Origin: Stutzerimonas frequens
GTDB taxonomy: Bacteria > Pseudomonadota > Gammaproteobacteria > Pseudomonadales > Pseudomonadaceae
Reading direction: 5' to 3'
DNA length: 64,000 nt
Assembly (NCBI RefSeq): GCF_024448335.1
Contig: NZ_JAMOHM010000012.1
Location: 1-64,000, forward strand
Under the pieces are notes generated by a model that saw only the letters and a program-made list of their open reading frames with translations, searched no databases and was not told where the DNA came from. This document shows, in pieces, positions 53,044 to 62,156 of this stretch. The position numbers were made by a program, and so were the translations under genes. Position 1 is the stretch's first letter. Every line of letters begins with the position of its first letter.

Positions 53044-54954
53044 ATGCTCGCCAATATCCGCATCGGACAGCGCATCGCGATCAGTATCGTGCTGCTGCTG
53101 ATCGTCACCGTGACGATTCTTACCGCCCTGTTCTTCAGCCGCTTCGAGAGCCTGCTGGCCGACGCCGAGCGCCGCGAACTGCGTGGCATCTTCGACAACG
53201 TCAGCACCACGATCGCCGCGGAAAGCCTCACCGCCGAGCGCCTCGCCGCCCTGGTGGCGAGCATTCCCGAGGTGCAGCAGGCGATGGCCGACGATGACCG
53301 TGAACGGCTCTCGGCGCTGTTCGTACCGGGCTATGCGAAGCTGGCGAACGACTATGGCCTGACCCAGTTCCAGTTCCACAAGGCACCGGCAACGTCCTTC
53401 CTGCGCGTGCACAAGCCGGCGCAGTTCGGTGACGATCTTTCCGCGATCCGCCAGACCATCGTCGATACCAACACCCGGCAGGTGCCGGTGCGTGGCGTCG
53501 AGTCCGGCGTCGCCGGCCTGGGCATTCGCGGCCTCGTGCCGATCAGCCATCAGGGCCGACCGGTCGGCTCGGTGGAGTTCGGCCTGTCCTTTGGCCAGGC
53601 GTTCTTCGACGCCTTCAAGGCGCGTTACCACGTCGATGTCGGCCTGGTGCTGCGCGAGGCCAACGGCAGCTTCAAGCCCTTCGCCACCACATTTGGCAGC
53701 GCCCTGGTCAGCGATGAGCAGCGCGGCCAGGCGCTCGCCGGCAATGACGTGATCTTCCAGGCCGAGGCCGACGGCCAGCCGGTGGCGGTCCTGGTATCGG
53801 CGGTCGAGGACTTCTCCGGCAAGCCGCTGGGCGTGCTGGAAGTGGCGATGGACCGCACGCGTTACGCCGATGCACTGGCCTCGATGCGCAACACCGCACT
53901 GGTCGTCGCCGGCATCGCGCTGGCCATCGGCCTGCTGGTCGCGGCCCTGGTGGCGCGCGGCATTGTCAGGCCGATCCGGGTCGCGGTCGATGCGATGCGC
54001 GACATCGCCGCCGGCGAAGGCGACCTGACCCGCCGCTTGGAACAGCGCGGACGCAACGAGGTTGCCGAACTGGCCGGAGCCTTCAATCAGTTCGCCGAGA
54101 AGGTGCGCCGGCTGGTCAGCGAGGTGGCTGGCTCGACGACGCAAGTGGCCGCCGCGGCCGAGGAAATGTCGGCGATCACCGAAGAATTCAACCGCGACGT
54201 CGCGCAGCAGCGCCACGAGATCGAGCTGGTGGCCACGGCAATGAACGAGATGACCGCCACCGTGCAGGACGTCGCGCGTAACGCCGCACTAGCGGCCGAA
54301 TCGGCCCAGGCAGCCGATGAGCAGGCCCAGCAGGGCCAGCAGGTGGTGCAGCAGACGGTCAGCTCGATCGAGAACGTCTCGGCCGAGGTCGAGCGTACCG
54401 CTGCCGCCATCCAGCGGCTGGAGGCCGACAGCCAGAGCATCAGCGCCGTGCTGGACGTGATCCGCGGCGTCGCCGAGCAGACCAACCTGCTGGCGCTGAA
54501 CGCCGCCATCGAGGCGGCCCGAGCCGGCGAACAGGGCCGCGGCTTCGCCGTGGTGGCGGACGAGGTTCGCACGCTCGCCTCGCGCACCCAGCAGTCGACG
54601 GTGGAAATCCAGCAGGTGATCGAACGGCTGCAGGCCGGTGCGCGCGACTCCTCCGCGGTGATGCTGCAGGGCCGCGCTCAGGTCGAGACCAGCGTGCGCC
54701 AGGCCCAGCAGGCCGGTGTATCGCTGACCGGCATCACCGGGGCGGTCACCAGCATCAATGACATGAACACCCAGATCGCCAGCGCCGCGGAACAGCAGAG
54801 TGTGGTGGCCGACGAAATCAGCCAGAACGTGGTGAACATCAATCAGGTGGCTGACCGCGTGACCGAGTCCGCCGGCCAAACCGCCCAGGCCAGCAGCCAG
54901 CTCGCTCATCTGGCGGCGGGCCTGCAAACATTGGTCGGACAATTCCGATTCTGA
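53044..54954 (+). CDS. Methyl-accepting chemotaxis protein with double Cache domain
   Basis: A 636-residue receptor. The first membrane segment ([21 protein letters not shown] trimmed to the hydrophobic part) is followed by a dCache_3-type periplasmic domain (about 35-285) with [18 protein letters not shown] and [20 protein letters not shown] second membrane segment (about 290-315), HAMP and a signalling domain with [19 protein letters not shown] complete it. Ligand unknown. The start at 53044 is set by the membrane segment. Confidence 0.9.
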   Translation: MLANIRIGQRIAISIVLLLIVTVTILTALFFSRFESLLADAERRELRGIFDNVSTTIAAESLTAERLAALVASIPEVQQAMADDDRERLSALFVPGYAKLANDYGLTQFQFHKAPATSFLRVHKPAQFGDDLSAIRQTIVDTNTRQVPVRGVESGVAGLGIRGLVPISHQGRPVGSVEFGLSFGQAFFDAFKARYHVDVGLVLREANGSFKPFATTFGSALVSDEQRGQALAGNDVIFQAEADGQPVAVLVSAVEDFSGKPLGVLEVAMDRTRYADALASMRNTALVVAGIALAIGLLVAALVARGIVRPIRVAVDAMRDIAAGEGDLTRRLEQRGRNEVAELAGAFNQFAEKVRRLVSEVAGSTTQVAAAAEEMSAITEEFNRDVAQQRHEIELVATAMNEMTATVQDVARNAALAAESAQAADEQAQQGQQVVQQTVSSIENVSAEVERTAAAIQRLEADSQSISAVLDVIRGVAEQTNLLALNAAIEAARAGEQGRGFAVVADEVRTLASRTQQSTVEIQQVIERLQAGARDSSAVMLQGRAQVETSVRQAQQAGVSLTGITGAVTSINDMNTQIASAAEQQSVVADEISQNVVNINQVADRVTESAGQTAQASSQLAHLAAGLQTLVGQFRF

Positions 54955-54969
54955 AGACCAGAGGCGCAA

Positions 54970-54991
54970 CCCGGGTCACGACTGACCCGGG
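54970..54991. terminator. Bidirectional stem-loop
   Basis: CCCGGGTCA (54970-54978) and TGACCCGGG (54983-54991) with a four-base loop fill the 38-base gap between the converging chemoreceptor and DUF192 genes. Confidence 0.6.
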
Positions 54992-54992
54992 G

Positions 54993-55427
54993 TCAGCCGT
55001 CAGCAGGCGGCCAGGCTTCGGGCAACCCTGTCAGCCGATCCCCCACGCGAATACCCTGCGCGTCGAACCAGCCCTGATGCATCTCCAGGGCATAGCGTGC
55101 CGGCTTCTCGGAGCAACGCACCTCCGTGCTCAGCGGTTCCAGATCGATCACATCGACGATCGCCCCGTTCTCATCGAGAAACGCCGCCGACAACGGCAAC
55201 GGCGTGTCCTTCATCCATAGACAGTGCCGCCGCACCTCGTCGAAGCGAAACAGCATGCCGCTGTCCGCAGCGAGTTCGGTGCGCCCCATCAGGCCACGCT
55301 GACGCCGCAGGAAGGTATCCGCATATTCGGCCTGCACTTGATGCCCGCCAACCTCCAGCCGCAACGGCTCGGCGGGCTGGGCGGTGGTCGCGACGGCCAT
55401 CAGCGATAGCAGCAACGCAATACGCAT
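54993..55427 (-). CDS. DUF192 family exported protein
   Basis: A 144-residue protein with a signal peptide (cleavage near AQPA, residues 17-20) and the DUF192 motifs TFLRRQRGLMGRTEL, GMLFRFD, WMKDTPLPLSAAFLDENG and ALEMHQGWFDAQGI. The structure is known for the family, but the function is not. AGGAG lies eight bases before the ATG at 55427. Confidence 0.9.
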   Translation of the reverse strand: MRIALLLSLMAVATTAQPAEPLRLEVGGHQVQAEYADTFLRRQRGLMGRTELAADSGMLFRFDEVRRHCLWMKDTPLPLSAAFLDENGAIVDVIDLEPLSTEVRCSEKPARYALEMHQGWFDAQGIRVGDRLTGLPEAWPPADG

Positions 55428-55534
55428 AAAGCAATCTCCTGAGACCGGGTACGGCGGAACAGCCAGCCCCGGCCGCACTCATAAGCGAAGCGCCGCCCGT
55501 CGCGGCCCATAACGACAACAAGGGAGAACCCCAC

Positions 55535-56875
55535 GTGCTCAACAGAATAACCGCCGCCAGCGTCTACCTGGTGCAACGCTTCCTGCCCTCGCCCTTCGTC
55601 TTCGCCATCCTGCTCACGTTGATCGTGCTGATCGCCGCCATGCTCAGCACCGGTCAGGGCCTGCCGGCGATGGCGCAGCACTGGGGCAACGGCTTCTGGA
55701 ACCTGCTGGCCTTCACCATGCAGATGTCGCTGATCCTGGTCACCGGCCATGCCCTGGCACGGGCGCCGGCAATCAACCGCCTGCTCGACCGCATGGCGCG
55801 CATCCCGCAGTCTCCGGGCCAGGCCATCGTGCTGGTGACCCTGGTGGCGCTGGCCGGTTCCTGGATCAACTGGGGCTTTGGTTTGGTCATTGGAGCAGTG
55901 TTCGCCCGCGCGCTGGCACGCCAGGTGCGCGGCGTCGACTACCCGCTGCTGGTGGCCTCGGCCTACTCAGGCTTCCTGATCTGGCACGGCGGCTTTTCCG
56001 GCTCGATTCCGCTGTCGCTGGCCAGCGGCGGGGCCGATCTGGAGAAGATGACCGGCGGCGCGCTGACCGAAGCCATCGGCGTCGGCCAGACGCTGTTCGC
56101 CTCCTACAACCTGATCATCATCGCCGTGCTGGTGGTGGGCCTGCCGCTGCTGAACTGGGCCATGCAGCCGAAGACGCCGAAAGTGGTCGATCCGGCGCTG
56201 CTGGAAGAGCCCCAGCCGAGCGATATCCCGCGGGAAACCGCCACCCAGCGCCTGGACGACAGCCGCATTCTCGGCCTGATCATGGTCGCGCTGGCGGTGC
56301 TGTTCTTCTACCGTCACTTCAGCGAGAACGGTCTGGCGCTGAGCCTGAACATCGTGATCTCGATCTTCCTCTTCGCCGGCCTGCTGATGCACGGCACGCC
56401 GGAGCGCTACATGCGCGCCATCGAGGAAAGCATCCGCGGCATCGCCGGCATCGTCGTGCAGTTCCCCTTCTACGCCGGGATCATGGGGATGATGGTCGGC
56501 GCCAACGCCGCTGGCCTGTCCCTCGGCCGGCAGGTCACCGACACCTTCATCGCCTGGTCGTCGGCCGAGAGCTTCCCGGTGCTGGCCTTTCTCAGCGCCG
56601 GGCTGGTCAACGTCTTCGTGCCCTCCGGCGGCGGCCAGTGGGCGGTGCAGGGGCCGATCATGCTGCCGGCCGGCGCGGCGCTGGGCGTGGCGCCGGAAGT
56701 CACGGCCATGGCGATCGCCTGGGGCGATGCCTGGACCAACATGATCCAGCCGTTCTGGGCTCTGCCGCTGCTGGGCATCGCCGGGCTCGGTGCCCGCGAC
56801 ATCATGGGCTATTGCCTGCTCTGCCTGGTGTTCTCCGGTGTGGTGATCGCCGGCGGGCTCTATTTCCTGACCTGA
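55535..56875 (+). CDS. atoE: Short-chain fatty acid transporter (AtoE family)
   Basis: A 446-residue membrane protein with about 11 hydrophobic segments; RFLPSPFVFAILLTLIV, SWINWGFGLVIGAVFAR and FVPSGGGQWAVQGPIMLPA are AtoE signatures. It imports acetate to butyrate-type acids or acetoacetate. GTG start at 55535 with GGGAG upstream and an incomplete A-rich motif before it. It heads a set with the GntP permease and 3-hydroxybutyrate dehydrogenase, the same trio found together in P. aeruginosa (PA2002-PA2004 from memory). Confidence 0.92.
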   Translation: MLNRITAASVYLVQRFLPSPFVFAILLTLIVLIAAMLSTGQGLPAMAQHWGNGFWNLLAFTMQMSLILVTGHALARAPAINRLLDRMARIPQSPGQAIVLVTLVALAGSWINWGFGLVIGAVFARALARQVRGVDYPLLVASAYSGFLIWHGGFSGSIPLSLASGGADLEKMTGGALTEAIGVGQTLFASYNLIIIAVLVVGLPLLNWAMQPKTPKVVDPALLEEPQPSDIPRETATQRLDDSRILGLIMVALAVLFFYRHFSENGLALSLNIVISIFLFAGLLMHGTPERYMRAIEESIRGIAGIVVQFPFYAGIMGMMVGANAAGLSLGRQVTDTFIAWSSAESFPVLAFLSAGLVNVFVPSGGGQWAVQGPIMLPAGAALGVAPEVTAMAIAWGDAWTNMIQPFWALPLLGIAGLGARDIMGYCLLCLVFSGVVIAGGLYFLT

Positions 56876-56881
56876 GGCCGG

Positions 56882-56914
56882 AGCATTCCGGACGGCAACG
56901 CTGTCCGGAATGCT
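56882..56914 (+). terminator. Stem-loop after atoE
   Basis: Perfect 12-base arms AGCATTCCGGAC (56882-56893) and GTCCGGAATGCT (56903-56914) with a nine-base loop start 7 bases after the atoE stop. No U-tract. It separates atoE from the sigma-54-controlled pair. Confidence 0.6.
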
Positions 56915-56965
56915 GGACCAGGCTGTCCAGGACGCAAGACACAAGCGCCGTCCAACGATCTGGAC
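56914..56965 (+). promoter_or_regulatory. Candidate enhancer sites for a sigma-54 activator
   Basis: Two inverted repeats share half-sites: TGGAC-N6-GTCCA (56914-56929) and GTCCA-N6-TGGAC (56950-56965). They end 40 bases upstream of the -24 element, where enhancer-binding proteins bind. HbcR-like control is a guess from the target genes; no activator is encoded in the window. Confidence 0.4.
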
Positions 56966-57005
56966 ACTCAAGATAAACACCATGCAAATCAGCGAGTTGC
57001 GTATC

Positions 57006-57020
57006 TGGCACGGAACTCGC
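57006..57020 (+). promoter_or_regulatory. Sigma-54 (RpoN) promoter for the GntP-hbd pair
   Basis: TGGCAC-N5-TCGC matches TGGCAC-N5-TTGC at 9 of 10 positions with the required GG-to-GC spacing. It lies 127 bases before the permease ATG and 44 before the leader ORF. Confidence 0.65.
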
Positions 57021-57050
57021 TAAATCACCGTGCGGCCTGTCCGCAGCCGA

Positions 57051-57058
57051 AACAAGAA
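57051..57058 (+). promoter_or_regulatory. Crc/Hfq CA motif in the GntP leader
   Basis: AACAAGAA, continuing as AAAACA, lies six bases before the leader-ORF ATG rather than at the permease start. Confidence 0.45.
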
Positions 57059-57063
57059 AAACA

Positions 57064-57150
57064 ATGCGCCTGCCGTGCAGCAGCGAGTCCCCGAATGCCC
57101 TCGGCAGCGTTCGGTCGTGCCGCACGGGGCCAGGAGATCGTCCCCGATGA
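57064..57150 (+). CDS. Possible 28-codon leader ORF overlapping the GntP start
   Basis: An ATG at 57064 opens a 28-codon frame (MRLPCSSES...) whose TGA overlaps the permease ATG (ATGA). The A-rich CA motif sits just before its start and no Shine-Dalgarno is evident. It could couple permease translation to the Hfq/Crc-controlled leader. The peptide is not recognisable, and the overlap could be chance. Confidence 0.25.
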   Translation: MRLPCSSESPNALGSVRSCRTGPGDRPR

Positions 57151-58538
57151 GCGTCGTCATCGCCCTTGCTGCATTGGCCCTGCTGATGCTCGCCGCCTAC
57201 CGCGGCTACAGTGTCATTCTGTTCGCCCCCATCGCCGCCATGGGCGCGGTGCTGCTCACCGACCCGTCCGCCGTGGCGCCGGCCTTCACCGGCATCTTCA
57301 TGGAGAAGATGGTCGGCTTCATCAAGCTGTACTTCCCGGTGTTCCTGCTCGGTGCGGTGTTCGGCAAGCTTATCGAGATGTCGGGTTTTTCGCGCTCCAT
57401 CGTCGCCGCAGCGATCCGCCTGCTCGGCACCAGCCAGGCAATGCTGGTGATCGTGCTGGTCTGCGCGCTGCTGACCTACGGCGGCGTGTCGCTGTTCGTC
57501 GTGGTGTTCGCGGTGTACCCGTTCGCTGCCGAGATGTTCCGCCAGAGCAACATGCCCAAGCGGCTGATCCCGGCGACCATCGCCCTCGGCGCGTTCACCT
57601 TCACCATGACGGCCATTCCCGGCACGCCGCAGATCCAGAACATCATCCCCACCACCTTCTTCAATACCAACACCTGGGCCGCACCCTGGCTGGGCCTGAT
57701 CGGCACCCTCTTCGTATTCGGCCTGGGCATGATCTATCTCAAGTGGCAGCTCGGCAAGGCCATTGCCGCCGGCGAAGGCTATGGCACCAACCTGCGCAAC
57801 GAGCCGGAGACGCCCGCCGACATCGCGCTGCCCAACCCCTGGCTGGCGCTGTCGCCGCTGCTGCTGGTGCTGGTCGCCAACCTCCTGTTCACCCGCTGGA
57901 TTCCCGAGTTCTACGGCACCAGCCACACGCTGCAGCTGCCCGGCATGAGCGCACCGCTGGTCACCGAGGTCGGCAAGCTCACCGCGATCTGGGCGGTGGA
58001 GGCCGCGCTGCTGCTGGGCATCGCCCTGGTACTGGCGACCAGCTTCGGCACCCTGCGCGGCAAGCTCGCCGAGGGCAGCCGCACGGCGGTCGGTGGTTCA
58101 CTGCTGGCGGCGATGAACACCGCGTCGGAATTCGGCTTCGGCGCGGTGATCGCCTCGCTGCCGGGCTTCATCGTGGTGGCCGATGCGCTGTCGGCGATTC
58201 CCAATCCGCTGATCAACGAAGCGATCACCGTCAACCTGCTCGCCGGCATCACCGGTTCGGCCTCCGGCGGCATGAGCATTGCCCTGGCGGCGATGGCTGA
58301 CAGCTTCGTCGCCGCCGCCAACGCCGCGCAGATTCCGCTGGAGGTGCTGCACCGGGTCGCCTCGATGGCCTCCGGCGGCCTCGACACGCTGCCGCACAAC
58401 GGCGCGGTGATCACCTTGCTGGCGGTCACCGGGCTGACCCACCGCGAATCCTACAAGGACATCTTCGCCATCACCCTGATCGCCACGACCGCGGCCTTCT
58501 TCGTGATCGGCGTGTACTACGCTACCGGCATCGTCTGA
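57147..58538 (+). CDS. GntP family permease
   Basis: A 463-residue membrane protein with about 12 hydrophobic segments. LLTYGGVSLFVVVFAVYPFA and TAIPGTPQIQNIIPTTFF are signatures of the GntP branch found next to 3-hydroxybutyrate dehydrogenases; SGGLDTLPHNGAVITLL is near the C-terminus. 3-Hydroxybutyrate import is inferred from the next gene. AGGAG lies upstream of the ATG at a rather long spacing of about 11 bases. Confidence 0.9.
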   Translation: MSVVIALAALALLMLAAYRGYSVILFAPIAAMGAVLLTDPSAVAPAFTGIFMEKMVGFIKLYFPVFLLGAVFGKLIEMSGFSRSIVAAAIRLLGTSQAMLVIVLVCALLTYGGVSLFVVVFAVYPFAAEMFRQSNMPKRLIPATIALGAFTFTMTAIPGTPQIQNIIPTTFFNTNTWAAPWLGLIGTLFVFGLGMIYLKWQLGKAIAAGEGYGTNLRNEPETPADIALPNPWLALSPLLLVLVANLLFTRWIPEFYGTSHTLQLPGMSAPLVTEVGKLTAIWAVEAALLLGIALVLATSFGTLRGKLAEGSRTAVGGSLLAAMNTASEFGFGAVIASLPGFIVVADALSAIPNPLINEAITVNLLAGITGSASGGMSIALAAMADSFVAAANAAQIPLEVLHRVASMASGGLDTLPHNGAVITLLAVTGLTHRESYKDIFAITLIATTAAFFVIGVYYATGIV

Positions 58539-58594
58539 TCGCGGCGCTTCGCCGATATCGGCGAGCATCACGACATCTGCGATTGCCTTCCGAC

Positions 58595-58602
58595 AACAAG
58601 AA
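58595..58602 (+). promoter_or_regulatory. Crc/Hfq CA motif in the hbd leader
   Basis: AACAAGAA within ACAACAAGAAAAACAAAGG. This leader segment resembles the GntP one (both contain ACAAGAAAAACAA followed by GCGCC). Confidence 0.5.
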
Positions 58603-58648
58603 AAACAAAGGCGCCGCCCCGTGCGGTCGCCACCAAGCGGGAGAAACC

Positions 58649-59419
58649 ATGAACCTCACAGGCAAGACCGCACTGGTCACCGGCTCCACCAGCGGCATCG
58701 GGCTGGGCATTGCGCTGAAGCTGGCCGAGGCCGGCGCCGATCTGATCCTCAACGGCTTCGGCGATGCCTCGGCAGCGCTGGCGGAGGTCGGCAGACACGG
58801 CCGCAAGGTCGGGCACCACGGGGCGGACGTGTCCGATCCGGCACAGATCGCCGAGCTGTTCGCCTATGCCGAGCGCGACTTCGGCGGCGTCGACATTCTG
58901 GTCAACAACGCCGGCATCCAGCATGTCGCGCCGGTGGAGCAGTTTCCGGTGGAGCGCTGGGACGCCATCATCGCCATCAACCTGTCCTCGGCGTTCCACA
59001 CCACACGCCTGGCCCTGCCCGGCATGCGCGAGCGCAACTGGGGACGGATCATCAACGTCGCCTCGGTGCACGGGCTGGTGGGCTCCGAGCAGAAGGCCGC
59101 CTACGTCGCCGCCAAGCACGGCCTGGTCGGGCTGACCAAGGTCGTCGCGCTGGAAACCGCCACCACGCCGATCACCTGCAATGCCATCTGCCCCGGCTGG
59201 GTGCTGACCCCGCTGGTGCAACAGCAGATCGACGAGCGCGCCCGAGAGAGTGGCGACGAGCAGCGCGCCCGCCACGACTTGCTGGCCGAGAAGCAACCGT
59301 CGCTGGATTTCGTCACCCCTGCCCAATTGGGCGCCATGGCGCTGTTTCTCTGCAGCGAAGCCGGCGATCAGGTACGCGGCGCGGCATGGAACATGGATGG
59401 TGGCTGGGCCGCACGCTAA
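58649..59419 (+). CDS. bdhA: 3-Hydroxybutyrate dehydrogenase
   Basis: A 256-residue short-chain dehydrogenase that oxidises D-3-hydroxybutyrate to acetoacetate. TGSTSGIGLGIA binds NAD; NNAGIQHVAPVE is the family Asn motif and matches bacterial 3-hydroxybutyrate dehydrogenases (IQH); the Ser of NVASVHGLVGS with YVAAKHG gives the catalytic Ser-Tyr-Lys. NAICPGWVLTPLVQQQI is also typical. GGGAG lies before the ATG at 58649. It follows the GntP permease in an apparent operon. Confidence 0.94.
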   Translation: MNLTGKTALVTGSTSGIGLGIALKLAEAGADLILNGFGDASAALAEVGRHGRKVGHHGADVSDPAQIAELFAYAERDFGGVDILVNNAGIQHVAPVEQFPVERWDAIIAINLSSAFHTTRLALPGMRERNWGRIINVASVHGLVGSEQKAAYVAAKHGLVGLTKVVALETATTPITCNAICPGWVLTPLVQQQIDERARESGDEQRARHDLLAEKQPSLDFVTPAQLGAMALFLCSEAGDQVRGAAWNMDGGWAAR

Positions 59420-59527
59420 CCGTGGATTGACCTGCGGCAAAGCGCACGAGCAAAACTTGCGCGGCCGCTTGGCAAGCCCGCAGCGCTGGGGCTAGATAGC
59501 AACTACCCTCCCAGCGAAACCGCCCGC

Positions 59528-61108
59528 ATGACCAGCATTTCCAGCGACACGTCGCTCAACGGCAAAGCCCCGGTGCACCTGGCGCTGCGCCGGGTCGCCA
59601 TCGACACCTACCGCGAGAACGTCGCCTATCTGCACCGCGACTGCGCCGCCTGCCGCGCCGAAGGCTTTCAGGCGCTGGCCAAGGTGGAGATACGCGTCAA
59701 CGGCCGGCGCATCCTCGCCAGCCTCAACCTGGTGGACGACCCGAGCATCGTCGGCTGCGACGAGCTGGGCCTGTCCGAAGATGCCTTCGCCCAGCTCGGC
59801 GCCGAAGCCGGTGTACCCGCGGCGATCGCCCAGGCCGAGCCGGCCGCATCGATCCCGGCGCTGCACCGCAAGATCGCCGGCGAGCGCCTGAACCGGGATG
59901 ACTTCCTGGCGATCATGCGCGACATCGCCGAGCACCGTTACTCGAAGATCGAGCTGACCGCCTTCGTGGTCGCCTGCAACCAGGGCGAGCTGGATCGCGA
60001 GGAGGTCTTCTTTCTCACCGACGCGATGATCCGTGTTGGCCGCCGGCTCGACTGGCGCGAGCACCCGGTGGTGGACAAGCACTGCATCGGCGGCATCCCC
60101 GGCAACCGCACCTCGATGCTGGTGGTGCCCATCGTCGCCGCCCACGGCATGCTCTGCCCGAAGACCAGCTCGCGGGCCATCACCTCGCCGGCCGGCACCG
60201 CCGACACCATGGAGGTGCTGGCCAACGTCGAACTGCCGTTCGAGCGCCTCTGCGAAATGGTCCGCGAGGAACGCGGCTGCCTGGCCTGGGGCGGCAGCAG
60301 CGACCTCTCCCCGGCCGATGACGTGCTGATCGCCGTCGAGCGGCCGCTGTCGATCGACTCGCCGGGGCAGATGGTCGCCTCCATCCTGTCGAAGAAGATC
60401 GCCGCCGGTTCCACCCATCTGCTGCTGGACATTCCCATCGGCCCGACCGCCAAGGTGCGCTCGATGGCCGAGGCGCAGCGCCTGCGCAAGCTGTTCGAGT
60501 TCGTGGCCACGCGCCTGGGCCTGACCCTGGACGTGGTCATCACCGACGGTCGCCAGCCGATCGGCAATGGCATCGGCCCGGTACTGGAGGCGCGCGACGT
60601 GATGCAGGTGTTGCAGAACGACCCGGCGGCGCCGATCGACCTGCGTCAGAAGGCCCTGCGCCTGGCCGGGCGCATGCTCGAGTTCGATCCCGATGTGCGC
60701 GGCGGCGACGGTTACGCCATCGCCCGTGACATCCTCGACTCCGGGCGGGCGCTGAAGAAGATGCGCTCGATCATCGCCGCCCAGGGCGGCAAGCCGTTCG
60801 ATCATAACCATCCGCCGCTGGCACGGCTCAGCTTCGATGTACTGGCCGACTGCGACGCGGTGGTCACCGGCATCGACAACCTGCAGCTGGCACGCATCGC
60901 CCGGCTGGCCGGCGCACCCAAGGTGCAGGGCGCCGGCGTGGACATCCTGCGCAAGCTCGGCGAACCGGTGCGGGCCGGCGACTGTCTGTATCGCGTTTAC
61001 GCGGACTTTCCCGCCGACCTCGCCTTCGCCCGCCAGGCCACCGAACGCGCCAGCGGCGTCAGCCTCGGCAGCCCCGAGCAGGTCCCAACCGTATTCGTGG
61101 AGTTCTGA
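59528..61108 (+). CDS. AMP phosphorylase-like (thymidine phosphorylase family) protein
   Basis: A 526-residue nucleoside/nucleotide phosphorylase. It has the extra N-terminal domain (about 1-95) that marks archaeal AMP phosphorylases and is absent from ordinary thymidine phosphorylases (about 440 residues). The catalytic core contains [34 protein letters not shown] and [20 protein letters not shown] phosphorylases release the base from NMPs and give ribose 1,5-bisphosphate. The stop overlaps the ATG of a PRPP-synthetase homologue by one base (TGATG). No strong Shine-Dalgarno precedes the ATG. Confidence 0.87.
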   Translation: MTSISSDTSLNGKAPVHLALRRVAIDTYRENVAYLHRDCAACRAEGFQALAKVEIRVNGRRILASLNLVDDPSIVGCDELGLSEDAFAQLGAEAGVPAAIAQAEPAASIPALHRKIAGERLNRDDFLAIMRDIAEHRYSKIELTAFVVACNQGELDREEVFFLTDAMIRVGRRLDWREHPVVDKHCIGGIPGNRTSMLVVPIVAAHGMLCPKTSSRAITSPAGTADTMEVLANVELPFERLCEMVREERGCLAWGGSSDLSPADDVLIAVERPLSIDSPGQMVASILSKKIAAGSTHLLLDIPIGPTAKVRSMAEAQRLRKLFEFVATRLGLTLDVVITDGRQPIGNGIGPVLEARDVMQVLQNDPAAPIDLRQKALRLAGRMLEFDPDVRGGDGYAIARDILDSGRALKKMRSIIAAQGGKPFDHNHPPLARLSFDVLADCDAVVTGIDNLQLARIARLAGAPKVQGAGVDILRKLGEPVRAGDCLYRVYADFPADLAFARQATERASGVSLGSPEQVPTVFVEF

Positions 61109-62004
61109 TGCAAAGCCAGCTGCTGTATTTCGATGACGAGCGCGCCGCCGCCCTGCGCCTGGCCGAAGCCTCCGGCCTGCCCGCCGCCTCAGTCGAGCGC
61201 CACCGTTTTCCCGATGACGAGCTGCGCCTGCGCCTGCCGCTGGCCGAAGGCGAAGCGATCGCCGAGCAATTGGTGCTCTACCGCGGCCTCGACCACCCCA
61301 ACGAAAAGCTGGTCGAGCTGCTGCTGGTGGCCGGCGAAGCGAGGCGCCTGGGCGCCAAGCGGCTGATCCTGATCACACCCTATCTGGCCTACATGCGCCA
61401 GGATATCGCCTTCAACCCGGGCGAGGTGGTCAGCCAGCAGGTGATTGGCCAGCTGCTGGCCGGCCAGTTCGACGCACTGATCACCGTCGACCCGCACCTG
61501 CACCGCGTCGCCACCTTGCAGGAGGCGGTGCCGCTGGCCGATGCGGTCACCCTTTGCGCGGCCCCGGCGCTGGCGCGACTGATCGCCGAACGGCATCCCG
61601 ATGCGCTGCTGATCGGCCCGGATGCCGAGGCGCGGCAATGGATCGAGGCGGCCGCCGCCAAGCATGGTTTCGAGCATGGCGTGTGCAACAAGCTGCGCCA
61701 TGGCGACCATCAGGTGGAGATCGCCTTGCCGGACCTGCAGTTCGCCGGGCGCCATGTGGTACTGCTCGATGACGTCGCCAGCTCCGGGCGCACGCTTGCC
61801 GAGGCCGCGCAGAAACTGCTGGCCGCCGGCGCCGCCTCGGTGGACGTGGCCGTGACCCACGCGCTGTTCGCCGGCGACGCGCTGCAGGTGATCCGCGCCG
61901 CCGGTGTCGGGCACGTCTGGAGCACCGACTGCATCGCCCACGAAAGCAACGCCGTGAGCATGGCGCCGCAGCTGGCCGAGGCGCTCAGGCCGCTGCTGCA
62001 CTGA
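61108..62004 (+). CDS. Ribose-phosphate pyrophosphokinase homologue (second PRPP synthetase)
   Basis: A 298-residue PRPP synthetase-like protein. RHRFPDDELRLRL, LILITPYLAYMRQDIAFNPG, TVDPHLHRV and the PRPP loop LLDDVASSGRTLAEAA are present. It is shorter and more divergent than housekeeping Prs (about 315), resembling archaeal-type or paralogous enzymes. Overlap with the AMP phosphorylase gene suggests that they form one pathway linking nucleotide phosphorolysis and PRPP. Whether it acts on ribose 5-phosphate or another pentose phosphate cannot be told. Confidence 0.87.
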   Translation: MQSQLLYFDDERAAALRLAEASGLPAASVERHRFPDDELRLRLPLAEGEAIAEQLVLYRGLDHPNEKLVELLLVAGEARRLGAKRLILITPYLAYMRQDIAFNPGEVVSQQVIGQLLAGQFDALITVDPHLHRVATLQEAVPLADAVTLCAAPALARLIAERHPDALLIGPDAEARQWIEAAAAKHGFEHGVCNKLRHGDHQVEIALPDLQFAGRHVVLLDDVASSGRTLAEAAQKLLAAGAASVDVAVTHALFAGDALQVIRAAGVGHVWSTDCIAHESNAVSMAPQLAEALRPLLH

Positions 62005-62007
62005 CAG

Positions 62008-62108
62008 GTAGGGTAGAAAACGCGTAGCTTTTCCACCGATACCCGGCGAGCCACCTCGGTGGCGACGGATCAACCGCGTGGACAAGGCTGCGCCGTTGTC
62101 CACCCTAC
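62008..62108. repeat. GTAGGGTGG-family palindromic element, copy 1 of a local pair
   Basis: Starts GTAGGGTAG and ends CCACCCTAC. Internal hairpins: TAGAAAA/TTTTCCA (left) and TGGACAA/TTGTCCA (62079-62102, right). About 50 bases separate it from a second near-copy. It follows the PRPP-synthetase gene and converges on the Nei gene. Confidence 0.75.
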
Positions 62109-62156
62109 TATCACCCTGCCTGGGCCGACCGTCTGCACCCCAACGCCGTGCCCACC

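Noticed and set aside
55511..55522. CA motif in the atoE leader
   Set aside because: ACAACAAG resembles the motif but does not meet AANAANAA, so it was not listed as a site.
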